A DNA stretch of 64,000 nucleotides from assembly GCF_000520015.2 (NCBI RefSeq), contig NZ_CP007044.2:1798001-1862000 (forward strand). Reading direction: 5' to 3'. Positions 19,092-26,011 of the stretch are shown here, in pieces. Source of the DNA: Chania multitudinisentens RB-25 (lineage in GTDB: Bacteria > Pseudomonadota > Gammaproteobacteria > Enterobacterales > Enterobacteriaceae). The notes below the pieces were generated by a model. It ran no database searches. It was not told where the DNA came from and worked only from the letters and a program-made list of their open reading frames with translations. Each line of letters begins with the position of its first letter. Within the stretch, counting starts at the first letter, position 1. The position numbers were made by a program, and so were the translations under genes.

Positions 19092-19415
19092 ATGACAAGA
19101 GAAAAAAGTATAAGTTTTTCACAAGGAGAAGTAATAGCTTTGAAAAGAGCTATTATTTATCTTAAGTTTTCCTGTGAGGAAACAGAGTCAATATTGTTTG
19201 CGGGTAGCCCATTCATAAATAGTGTGCTAGAAAAGTTACTTGAAATCGATGATCTTCATGATAAATCGACATCATCATATTTCAAGAAAAACATACCCAA
19301 TGAAGATTTCATATTATCTAAGCTTGAGCGATTAGATAAGGAAGAGGGAAGGAAAACTGACGAAAGTATAAAATTAGAAACCTTAAAAACTTGTTTATAT
19401 CCCTATTCTATATAA
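19092..19415 (+). CDS. Candidate immunity protein for the Rhs toxin
   Basis: The 107-residue product is small, acidic and helical, AT-rich like the rhs toxin tip, and begins 4 nt after the rhs stop. No known domain is recognised. Position directly behind a polymorphic toxin is the standard place for the cognate immunity gene, so the assignment is by context. A hairpin terminator follows at 19421. Confidence 0.65.
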   Translation: MTREKSISFSQGEVIALKRAIIYLKFSCEETESILFAGSPFINSVLEKLLEIDDLHDKSTSSYFKKNIPNEDFILSKLERLDKEEGRKTDESIKLETLKTCLYPYSI

Positions 19416-19420
19416 ATACC

Positions 19421-19452
19421 AGCCGGAATGGATGCTCTATTCCGGCTGTTTT
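19421..19452 (+). terminator. Rho-independent terminator behind the Rhs immunity gene
   Basis: AGCCGGAAT at 19421-19429 pairs with ATTCCGGCT at 19439-19447, followed by GTTTT. It closes the T6SS effector operon and separates it from the converging SymE-like gene. Confidence 0.75.
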
Positions 19453-19460
19453 ATCCATAA

Positions 19461-19814
19461 CTATGCTTGCATATTACCTTGTTGTACCTGAACTATCACC
19501 TTACCAGGAATCACGCTAATCGCCAGTGGTTGCCCTGTCAGATAGCTTTGTGTCAGCCAGTCTCCTGCCAGATACAGCTCACCGTTATCCCGTATCCAGT
19601 CCGCACCGATATGGGGGTGAGTATCCACCTCCAATAATAACCGCTTTGCCTCCATCTCATAGGCGGCGAGGGTAATTATCAGCCCATCCCAATATTGCTC
19701 TATCTTAAATACAGCGCCGGGCGTAAACCCTGCCTGAATAATATCCTCGTTATTAATGTTCAGATCAGGAATAAACTCATCGGTGGTTGTGCCTGTTATA
19801 TTAACGCCGTTCAT
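19461..19814 (-). CDS. SymE-like protein with two AbrB-like repeats
   Basis: The 117-residue product contains two related halves. The first runs from NINNEDIIQAGFTPG to DGLIITL; the second from GELYLAGDWL to GKVIVQV. Each matches the pattern of the SymE toxin family (swapped-hairpin AbrB-like fold): a 'weak-helix, aGfx-tGxpv, v..g.lii' core. It runs towards the rhs operon and has a GGTGGGGGA ribosome-binding site. A frameshifted copy of a second SymE-like gene lies directly upstream and overlaps it. Paralogues occur at 21150 and 23191. SymE proteins are SOS-linked RNA/DNA-binding proteins in E. coli; function here is unproven. Confidence 0.6.
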   Translation of the reverse strand: MNGVNITGTTTDEFIPDLNINNEDIIQAGFTPGAVFKIEQYWDGLIITLAAYEMEAKRLLLEVDTHPHIGADWIRDNGELYLAGDWLTQSYLTGQPLAISVIPGKVIVQVQQGNMQA

Positions 19815-19920
19815 ACATTATCCCCCACCTGAATAATCAATCTTCCCTGTTCAATATTGACCGTGACCGACTGGCCGGTTAAAAAGCCGTGCTGCTCCAA
19901 CATTTAATTGAAAGCTGTGG
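19811..19920 (-). pseudogene. Frameshifted SymE-like gene fragment
   Basis: This stretch matches the SymE-like reading frame at 23541-23640 (SIKLLEQHGFLTGQPVAV, then NIEQGRLIIQVG), but one base is missing in the AAACTGTTGG segment, so the frame breaks. Its N-terminal side joins an antisense piece of vasL, the same junction as in the copy at 23.6 kb. The stop overlaps the start of the downstream SymE-like gene, as in that copy. Confidence 0.6.
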
Positions 19921-19949
19921 GTTGATTTCCGGCATGGTGGTCGGCCAAC
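19921..19949 (+). pseudogene. vasL scar at the left edge of the IS element
   Basis: GTTGATTTCCGGCATGGTGG and the following bases match vasL at 10655-10682 with one mismatch in about 28 bases. The match stops at the IS end. It is one of two vasL remnants in this region and shows that the array arose from duplication of the vasL-to-rhs block. Confidence 0.7.
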
Positions 19950-19966
19950 TGTAGTCCCTCCAGTTT

Positions 19967-20785
19967 TTAGTACCACCGCCAATGAGGATCTCCGGCCAGT
20001 TTTTGCCTCGCATAGATAACCGGTGGCATATCACCCAGTGAGCTATGTGGGCGTTCCTCGTTATATTCTGTGCGCCAGTCTTCTGTGAGTTCACGTACTT
20101 CAGACAATGTTCTGAACAGATACATATCAAGTATTTCTGTTCGCAACGTTTTGTTAAATCGCTCGATAAATCCGTTCTGCATCGGCTTTCCGGGCTGAAT
20201 AAAATCGAGTATCACTCCATGCATCTCTGCCCACTCGGATAAGGCTGCGGCAGTGAGTTCTGGCCCGTTATCACTTCGTATATAAGTCGGGTAGCCGCGT
20301 TCTGCACTTAATCGCTCCAGAATGCGCACAACACGATGAGCCGGTATATTCAAGTCAACTTCGATTGCCAGTGCTTCCCGGTTAAAGTCATCAACTACGT
20401 TAAATAACCGGAATCGCCGCCCGTCGCTCAAGGCATCACTCATAAAATCAACTGACCAACAGTGGTTCATTTTATGTGGAATAACCAACGGCTGTGGATG
20501 CCTGTTCGGTAAGCGTTTTTTTCCTTTGCGTCGGAAGTTGAGTTTTAACAATCGATAGATCCGGTAAACCCGCTTTGCATTCCACAGTAATCCTGCTTGG
20601 CGTAACTTATTGAACATAAGTCCAAAACCATAGGCCGGATACTGATGCGCCAGTTTTTGTAGCGCCTCAACCACAGGCAGATCCCGTACTGTGTTCGGGC
20701 AATAATGCAACAGGCTTCGACTGATACCGATAATCCGGCACCCGCGTCGTTCGCTGGCCTGATGTTCCGTCATGACGTAACGCAC
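19967..20785 (-). CDS. IS3-family transposase OrfB (DDE catalytic part)
   Basis: This is the catalytic half of an IS3-family transposase. The DDE residues lie in WSVDFMSD, SDNGPE and NGFIERFNKTLR. An HTH_21-like N-terminal part and a terminal ERPHSSLGDMPP are present, so the 272-residue frame looks intact. The reading frame continues upstream of the ATG towards the orfA overlap. Expression is expected mainly as an OrfAB fusion made by -1 frameshifting at the A7C stretch at 20815-20822. Confidence 0.88.
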   Translation of the reverse strand: MRYVMTEHQASERRGCRIIGISRSLLHYCPNTVRDLPVVEALQKLAHQYPAYGFGLMFNKLRQAGLLWNAKRVYRIYRLLKLNFRRKGKKRLPNRHPQPLVIPHKMNHCWSVDFMSDALSDGRRFRLFNVVDDFNREALAIEVDLNIPAHRVVRILERLSAERGYPTYIRSDNGPELTAAALSEWAEMHGVILDFIQPGKPMQNGFIERFNKTLRTEILDMYLFRTLSEVRELTEDWRTEYNEERPHSSLGDMPPVIYARQKLAGDPHWRWY

Positions 20786-20808
20786 CAGCTCACGCTTTTC
20801 GGGTACCG

Positions 20809-21075
20809 TTAAAGTTTTTTTGAAACAACATCCTTAAGAATTTCATGATCTAAGCTCAAGGAAGCATACATCTGCTTTAACCGACGGTTTTCCTCTTCCA
20901 GCTCTTTCATTCGTTTGATATCAGAGGACTCCATGCCGCCGTATTTAGATTTCCAGTTATAATAGCTGGCTTCCGACACACCGTTTTCACGGCACACATC
21001 CTTCACATGTCGACCCCCTTCAACTTCTTTCAGGACCCTCAGGATCTGAGTTTCAGTGAAACGCGCTTTCTTCAT
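20809..21075 (-). CDS. IS3-family transposase OrfA (HTH part)
   Basis: The 88-residue protein begins MKKARFTETQILRVLKEVEG and has the IS3 OrfA helix-turn-helix (VKDVCRENGVSEASYYNWK), then a leucine-zipper-like helix (MKELEEENRRLKQMYASL) used for dimerisation. The slippery A-AAA-AAC near its 3' end (20815-20822) fits programmed -1 frameshifting into orfB. Nothing appears truncated. Confidence 0.88.
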   Translation of the reverse strand: MKKARFTETQILRVLKEVEGGRHVKDVCRENGVSEASYYNWKSKYGGMESSDIKRMKELEEENRRLKQMYASLSLDHEILKDVVSKKL

Positions 21076-21149
21076 GATGAGCTTCCATTGGTTGCATTTT
21101 AACCAGAGAACTCCATTAAGCGGTAAGACTAAATTCAGGGGGGACTACA

Positions 21150-21393
21150 GCTGTACCTGAATCACCACCTTGCCGGACATCACGTTGATCGCCAGCGGTT
21201 GCCTGGTCAGGCAGTATTGTGTCAGCCAGTCTCCGGCCAGATATAACTCACCATTATCTCGTACCCAGTCCGCGCCGATATGGGGATGGGGGCCCACTTC
21301 CAATAATAACCGTTCAATCTCTGCCTTATTAGTGGCTAAAGTAATGACTAGCCCATTCCGATACTGTTCTATCTTAAATACAACACCTGGCGT
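21150..21393 (-). pseudogene. Truncated double-SymE-like gene beside the IS
   Basis: This is a second copy of the 19461-19814 gene (TPGVVFKIEQYRNGLVITL, then GELYLAGDWLTQ). It lacks its first ~30 residues, where it is fused to an antisense rhs fragment, and its last codons run into the IS end at 21149. A broken relic of the SymE-like module. Confidence 0.65.
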
Positions 21394-21402
21394 TGTGATG
21401 CA

Positions 21403-22664
21403 GTGAGTTCCACGTTGGTCGCAACAGTCAGTTATGACTATGACATTCAAGGGCGTCTGGTCAAAGCCGTCAATGCAGAGGCCGTGGTTGAATTTGACTA
21501 TGACGACGCAGGCCAACTGATTACCGAAAGGCTGAATGGCAGCGCGGTCAATCGCAGTTGGCAGTATGACCCGGCTTATAATGTGGTGGGTATTGATGAT
21601 GGGCGTTGGGGCAAAACACACTACCAGTATGACCAGAATGACTAGGTGGTGCGGGCGGACTTTGGCGGCTTTCTGCCATTGCAGGAGCATTTCAGCTACG
21701 ACGCGAATCAGAACCTGGTCTCACATACCCATTTGCCACGCGGTGCTGGAGCGGTATTACAACAGACAGCGCAGTCTCAGCAGGCGGGGAGGGTAGTCTC
21801 GCGGGGCAACAGCCAATACCGTTACGACGCAGCCGGAAGGCTGGTTGAAAAACGTGAACAGAAAGAGGGATTCCGGCCACAGGTGTGGCGTTACCGCTGG
21901 AATGAGCAGGACCAGTTGGCGGAGCTGATGACGCCGAAAGGTGAACGTTGGCGTTACGGGTATGATGCCTTTGGGCGACGTATCCGTAAATTGCGTATTA
22001 TCGACAGCCCACCGCTGGATGAGAGGCCTCTGCCGTCAGCCAAGCTCGCCTGCAACCTGCGTTTTGCGGGTCAGTATGCGGATGCGGAATCCGGGTTGCA
22101 CTACAATCGTTTTCGCTATTATGATGGTGAAACCGGGCAGTATTTATGTTCGGACCCGATAGGGCTGGCGGGGGGGCTGAACCTGTATGCGTATGTGCCA
22201 AATCCGTTAAGTTGGATAGACCCGCTAGGCTTAGCTACATGTCCTAATGCGAAAGTGCTGACGGTTAATAAACCCAAAATATTAAGTAGTAAGAATCTAT
22301 CAGATAAAGAGCGTGCTTACCTTGAGCAACAGTTTCAGAAAAAGCAAAATGCACTGAGTAGAGCGGCTAAGCGAGGAGAATTAGTTTGGTTACCTGGAAC
22401 CCACGATGTAAGGATATCTTCTCTGCAAAGTTCGTATAGAAAAGCTGTTGCCGAACGTTTCGAGAGAATATTTGGTAAACCAGCTGATCTTTCTAAATTA
22501 AATGCAGACCACCTGTTGATTTAATTGTAGGTGGCTCTGCAACTCAAAAACTGCAAATGCTAAATGAGTCAATTAATAAAAGCGTTGGTAGTTCTTTGAA
22601 AAATGCTGGGAGAAAAGCAGGTCTTAATCCTGGAGATATAATAAGTGATGTCATATTTATTTAA
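21403..22664 (+). pseudogene. Orphan Rhs C-terminus with broken HNH-like toxin
   Basis: This headless rhs fragment carries YD repeats (YDYDIQGRLVKAV), the DPIGLAGG and DPLGL border motifs, and a new ~145-residue tip. It has an in-frame TAG at 21643 and a one-base deletion near 22513 that breaks the tip. Restoring one base after NADH continues the frame as VDLIVGGSATQKLQML, then ESINKSVGSSLKNAG, to a stop at 22662. The DH-x-VDLxxGG...N pattern with a later NKSVGSS resembles HNH-type nuclease toxins found on Rhs and CDI proteins. With both lesions it is unlikely to be active. Its immunity gene remains intact at 22674. Confidence 0.75.
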
Positions 22665-22673
22665 GGAGAGGGC

Positions 22674-23117
22674 ATGGGTAATTCATTTTCATTCTCAACA
22701 GATACTGCGACTTTGTCTATATTTGATTTTCAGGCTATCAAGCATCGAATTAACGATACAGCTGATTGGTGGAGTTTACCAGAGGATGAAATAGATGAAG
22801 TCAATAAAGGGAATATCATTTTTTTAGGTCTGCTAGATGATGGTGTCTATAAAGTAGATGTTGTGGATAAGATCAATAATCCAGATGGAACTTTATTTTT
22901 GAAAGTACCTTCAGGGGAGGTTTTTATTGGAGCTGGAGAGGACGCAACTGGTGGTGATTTAGAGCCGGATAGCTCAGATTCTATCTCGGGAAAAACTTTT
23001 AAACTTCCAGTAAACAATTACTCTGTATCTTTCAAAAGAGATGATGAAATAATATTAATATCTTTTATACCTTCTAGTGAAAACACTAATAAAATCGAAT
23101 CATTGGTGCGGATCTAG
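22674..23117 (+). CDS. Candidate immunity protein for the orphan Rhs tip
   Basis: The 147-residue protein starts MGNSFSFSTDTATLSIFDF and is acidic and probably all-beta/alpha, possibly of the DUF6386 type; I am not certain of that family. An AAGGAGAG site at 22663-22670 lies just before ATG 22674, overlapping the end of the toxin's restored frame. Position and AT-rich composition fit a cognate immunity gene kept after the toxin was lost. A terminator follows. Confidence 0.6.
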   Translation: MGNSFSFSTDTATLSIFDFQAIKHRINDTADWWSLPEDEIDEVNKGNIIFLGLLDDGVYKVDVVDKINNPDGTLFLKVPSGEVFIGAGEDATGGDLEPDSSDSISGKTFKLPVNNYSVSFKRDDEIILISFIPSSENTNKIESLVRI

Positions 23118-23143
23118 TTAATTTAAATCGTTTTCACTGAAAT

Positions 23144-23181
23144 GCCGGGAAGTTTTAGAAATAATCTTTCCCGGCTATTTT
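23144..23181 (+). terminator. Rho-independent terminator behind the orphan immunity gene
   Basis: GCCGGGAA (23144-23151) pairs with TTCCCGGC (23168-23175), followed by TATTTTTATT. Its position matches the terminator at 19421, so both rhs-immunity units end in the same way before a converging SymE-like gene. Confidence 0.75.
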
Positions 23182-23190
23182 TATTAGCTG

Positions 23191-23544
23191 TTACACCAGC
23201 ATATCACCCTGCTGTACTTGAATCATCACCTTGCCAAGCATCAAGCTGATCGCCAGCGGTTGCCCGGCTAGGCCGCACTGGGTCAGCTATTCCCCCGCCA
23301 GATATGGCTCGTCATTGTCCCTTATCCAGTCCACGCCAATATTAGGATCTGCGTTCACCTCTAATAATAACCGCTCAATCTTTGCCTTATTGGAGACTAA
23401 CGTTATTATCAGTCTATCCTGGCATGGTTCTATCTTAAATATGGTGCCGGGTGTAAACCCTGCTCTAATAATATCCTCACCATCGATAATCAGCTCGGGA
23501 ATAAACTCGCCTGTGGTTGTCTTTATAATATGAGTCCAGTTCAT
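23191..23544 (-). pseudogene. Double-SymE-like gene with nonsense mutation
   Basis: This third copy of the double-SymE-like gene starts MNWTHIIKTTTGEFIPELI and keeps both halves. The GDW of the intact copy is changed to GE-stop (TAG near 23285), cutting off the second half; the frame continues to TAA at 23191. The start overlaps the stop of the upstream SymE-like frame by 4 nt (ATGA). Confidence 0.65.
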
Positions 23545-23640
23545 AAACTCTCCCCCACCTGAATAATCAATCTTCCCTGTTCAATATTGACCGCCACCGG
23601 CTGGCCGGTTAAAAAGCCGTGCTGCTCCAACAGTTTTATT
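23541..23640 (-). pseudogene. SymE-like fragment fused to antisense vasL
   Basis: The open part encodes SIKLLEQHGFLTGQPVAV and NIEQGRLIIQVGESL, a SymE/AbrB-like core. The frame continues upstream only as the complement of a vasL scar, so the true N-terminus is lost. In the intact arrangement this gene would be translationally coupled to the double-SymE-like gene. Confidence 0.55.
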
Positions 23641-23651
23641 GAAAGCTGTGG

Positions 23652-23742
23652 GTTGATTTCCGGCATGGTGGTCGGACAACCAATGGGGATAAATGTGGCC
23701 AAGTAACCCGAATCAGGTGGAGGAAAGCCAGGCAAGCCCGAT
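23652..23742 (+). pseudogene. vasL scar with internal deletion
   Basis: The segment matches vasL in two joined parts: about 10655-10699, then 11361-11400, with a further fragment of 11417-11428. The first junction lies at TGTGGCC, the shared end of two CTGTGGCC copies in intact vasL (10692 and 11361), so the deletion (669 bp in vasL) probably arose by recombination between those short repeats. The scar runs directly into an rhs fragment. Confidence 0.75.
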
Positions 23743-23985
23743 AATGTGACACGATTTATCTATGATGATTTTGGTCAGCTCAGTGCGGTTCAAAACGCTT
23801 TGCAGCGAACTGAGCATTTTACCCATTCACCGGGTGGAAAGCTGCTTGAGCGTGTATTGGCCGATGGCTCTACCCGGCAATATCATTATGATTGATCCGG
23901 TTTGTTGAGCCAACTCGGTGAAAACAAAGAGATACGAGCCCAATATCGTTACAATGCACGCGCCAGGTCACAGAGCAAAGTATCT
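23743..23985 (+). pseudogene. Internal rhs fragment, direct repeat of 16799-17040
   Basis: About 225 bases are nearly identical to the intact rhs at 16799-17023 (AATGTGACACGATTTATC to GCACGCG). A TGA at 23893 replaces a serine codon (TCA), and a base is missing at the right edge. It is the remains of another rhs copy. Identity is high enough for recombination with the intact gene. Confidence 0.85.
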
Positions 23986-24189
23986 AACTCACTTTTTTCA
24001 AGAATGTTTGATTTATGCAATCAGGAGTTTTATGACGCAATGGATGAGAAAGATGAACATTGCTTAAGTATTGTAAATCAATTGGAGAAGGACTGTTTGA
24101 TTTATCAAAATATAGATGATAGGTCGCTCCAAATTGTCGAATTTATAAAAAATATTAAGTATACGTTTTATGATATAGATTTTGATTAA
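23986..24189 (+). pseudogene. C-terminal remnant of a probable immunity gene
   Basis: After the rhs fragment the frame stays open and encodes an acidic AT-rich sequence (MFDLCNQEFYDAMDEKDEH, QIVEFIKNIKYTFYDIDFD) with no start of its own. Composition and position match the small immunity proteins behind the other rhs tips, so I read it as the 3' end of a third immunity gene fused to rhs by a deletion. Confidence 0.45.
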
Positions 24190-24507
24190 GTATGATCAGG
24201 AAGGCTTAATTGGGATTTTCCTGGTTTGTATTGTCACAGCATCTGTATATTCCATTTTTTATTGATACATGTATAAATAAAAATTCTCTTATAACCCATA
24301 CAAAAGCAATGTTAATAACATCATGATCGCTAGAATTGAGGCTCATTGCAAAGATGACACTTGCCCATCCTGTGTTGTTGCTGGCGGTTTTATCTTTCTT
24401 GCTTACCATTCTGGGGGGCACGAAAAAGAAGAGATAGAATTCCAGATTAGAGCTTCTTTTAATGCATTACGGAAAACCGTAACATTCGGTTAATGCTGAG
24501 ATGGTAG
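24190..24507. other. Gene-poor spacer after the rhs remnants
   Basis: AT-rich. It holds one short frame (ATG 24323 to TAA 24491, 56 residues) with two cysteine pairs and no clear ribosome-binding site; I do not support it as a gene. No repeat or terminator is clear. Confidence 0.4.
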
Positions 24508-24954
24508 TTATCTGCTATGAATAATTTTAATGAATTTAACCTGCCCATCAGGCTGGATGTTACTCTCAGTCCAGCCAATATGGCGGTAAAAACCGTTCGC
24601 TCGTACCTGTGGATTTCTGTCTGTCTCGAGCCAAATTTGTATACACCCCATCTCGGTAAGCCATTTCTCTGCTTCATTCATGAGTTTGCGACCAATGCCT
24701 TGTCTTTCGTAACCTGGCTCTATGAATAATGCAAAAACTGTCGATTTATCAGCGTCAGCCATCGCGAAAGCTCTTATTACTCCATCAATCTCCACTACCC
24801 ACCCGCGGCCGTTATTCAATAACATTTTGGGGAGAGATTCTGGCGTTACCCCGTACTTGGCTAAATCAGCCATGGTTGCTTTATTTTCATTTACACTGAG
24901 CCGGACACGAAACATTTCAGCAACATCGGCTATATCAGCAATTCTTATAAACAT
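24508..24954 (-). CDS. GNAT-family N-acetyltransferase
   Basis: This is a 148-residue acyl-CoA-dependent acetyltransferase of the GNAT superfamily. It shows the acetyl-CoA loop RQGIGRKL (motif A, Q/R-x-x-G-x-G/A), a preceding strand VFALFIEPGY, and the C-terminal ANGFYRHIGW characteristic of GNAT motif B. The start at 24954 (MFIRIADIAD) is preferred: it begins at the first GNAT strand and has an AAGG upstream, whereas the longer frame adds an unrelated 29-residue tail. The substrate cannot be told from the sequence; an amino-acid or antibiotic-type small molecule is possible. It stands alone between the rhs region and the catabolic cluster. Confidence 0.8.
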   Translation of the reverse strand: MFIRIADIADVAEMFRVRLSVNENKATMADLAKYGVTPESLPKMLLNNGRGWVVEIDGVIRAFAMADADKSTVFALFIEPGYERQGIGRKLMNEAEKWLTEMGCIQIWLETDRNPQVRANGFYRHIGWTESNIQPDGQVKFIKIIHSR

Positions 24955-25125
24955 GGAAATACCTTGTGTTTCTTTAGCTGCGCTTGGAGGTACATACCGA
25001 AAATTATGCCCGGCATGAATATTATACTTGCTGATCGGCATCTTGTTTCGGCCTTTCAGATCGTTAGTTTGAGAGTGAGTTTACCCTAAGCGGCTGTCTG
25101 CAACAGGGGCTGAAAATGAGCTTGC

Positions 25126-25893
25126 TCAGAGCGGTGCCATACCGTTCCTGATTTTGGCTTCTGTAGCCGTAGGCGATGTAAGGAAACTCAGCAGTACTTT
25201 AACGGCTTCTTGCTGATTGCAATTAACAGGGATACCAGCTGAAAAATGAGTCATTATCTGAATATCTGCGGGCAGAGGCCCAAGGATCACAATGCCTTTC
25301 AGATGTAGTAGTTCACTAAGCTGCTGAAATCCAAGCTCCACCTCACCTTTAGCGACCAGAGAACCAACAGGGACTCCGGGTGGGGTTTTTACAAGACGCT
25401 CTTTAACTTGCTCAGCAATTCCCCAGCGCTCGAAAAGTTCAGTCAGGTATGTGCCACTCGGGCCGGTTGAGTAACCGATCGTTTTGGCTGCTAAAACGGC
25501 CTGTTTTACCCTTGCCTCGTTGCTGATATCAAAAATTCGTGCCCCTTCTTTCACCGCCATCGCCACGCCTGACTTAACCAGATCAACACGGCTATTAGGC
25601 AAAATATTGCCTGAATCAATCAGCTTGTTGATCGCGCTGGCAGCGAGGATCACCACATCAAAGACTCCGCCAGCCTCTACGCATTTGGCTGCATCCACGC
25701 CCCCCATTGACTCAAGCTCAATCCGGTATTTTGACTGTAGCTCAAATTGCTCTGTAAGTTCGGTCAAAAGCTGACGAGTGGCCATCGAAGAAATGATCCG
25801 CAGAGTCGTTGGCTGATTGGACGAAATAGCTACCGGCGCCGCAGCGCTAAGATTGGCGATACTCATACAAAGGATTACATTCGTATATTTCAT
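25126..25893 (-). CDS. ModA-like periplasmic substrate-binding protein
   Basis: This 255-residue exported protein has a signal peptide (about 1-22, MKYTNVILCMSIANLSAAAP) and a type-2 periplasmic-binding-protein fold of the molybdate-binding ModA type (LRIISSMATRQLLTEL, FDVVILAASAINKL, TIGYSTGPSGTYLTELFERWG). No ABC permease or ATPase lies nearby. Instead it is next to a DASS-type secondary transporter and gallate-route enzymes. Proteins of this fold recur in aromatic-acid clusters, where the ligand may be an organic acid; that is inference. It is the last gene of the minus-strand cluster. Confidence 0.7.
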   Translation of the reverse strand: MKYTNVILCMSIANLSAAAPVAISSNQPTTLRIISSMATRQLLTELTEQFELQSKYRIELESMGGVDAAKCVEAGGVFDVVILAASAINKLIDSGNILPNSRVDLVKSGVAMAVKEGARIFDISNEARVKQAVLAAKTIGYSTGPSGTYLTELFERWGIAEQVKERLVKTPPGVPVGSLVAKGEVELGFQQLSELLHLKGIVILGPLPADIQIMTHFSAGIPVNCNQQEAVKVLLSFLTSPTATEAKIRNGMAPL

Positions 25894-26011
25894 TATATGT
25901 ATCTCCATGGTTAAAATACCTCAACAGGCATGCCACTAAAAACAAGAACCCCTTGCCTTTAGTGGCAATATAACGTTTAAATTGGCTGAATAAATCTATT
26001 GGTAAGCAATG

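Larger units (their letters stand above)
19950..21149 (-). mobile_element. IS3-family insertion sequence (1200 bp)
   Basis: The ends are imperfect inverted repeats starting TGTAGTCCC (left, 19950) and, on the other strand, TGTAGTCCC (right, 21149). Inside are orfA and orfB on the minus strand with an A-rich slippery site, the IS3 layout; orfA resembles the IS407/IS51-type groups. The flanks (CCAAC left, GCTGT right) show no target duplication, so the element has probably taken part in a deletion or rearrangement after insertion. Confidence 0.85.

Noticed and set aside
24323..24493. 56-residue + frame with cysteine pairs
   Set aside because: No ribosome-binding site and no family; may be a relic.
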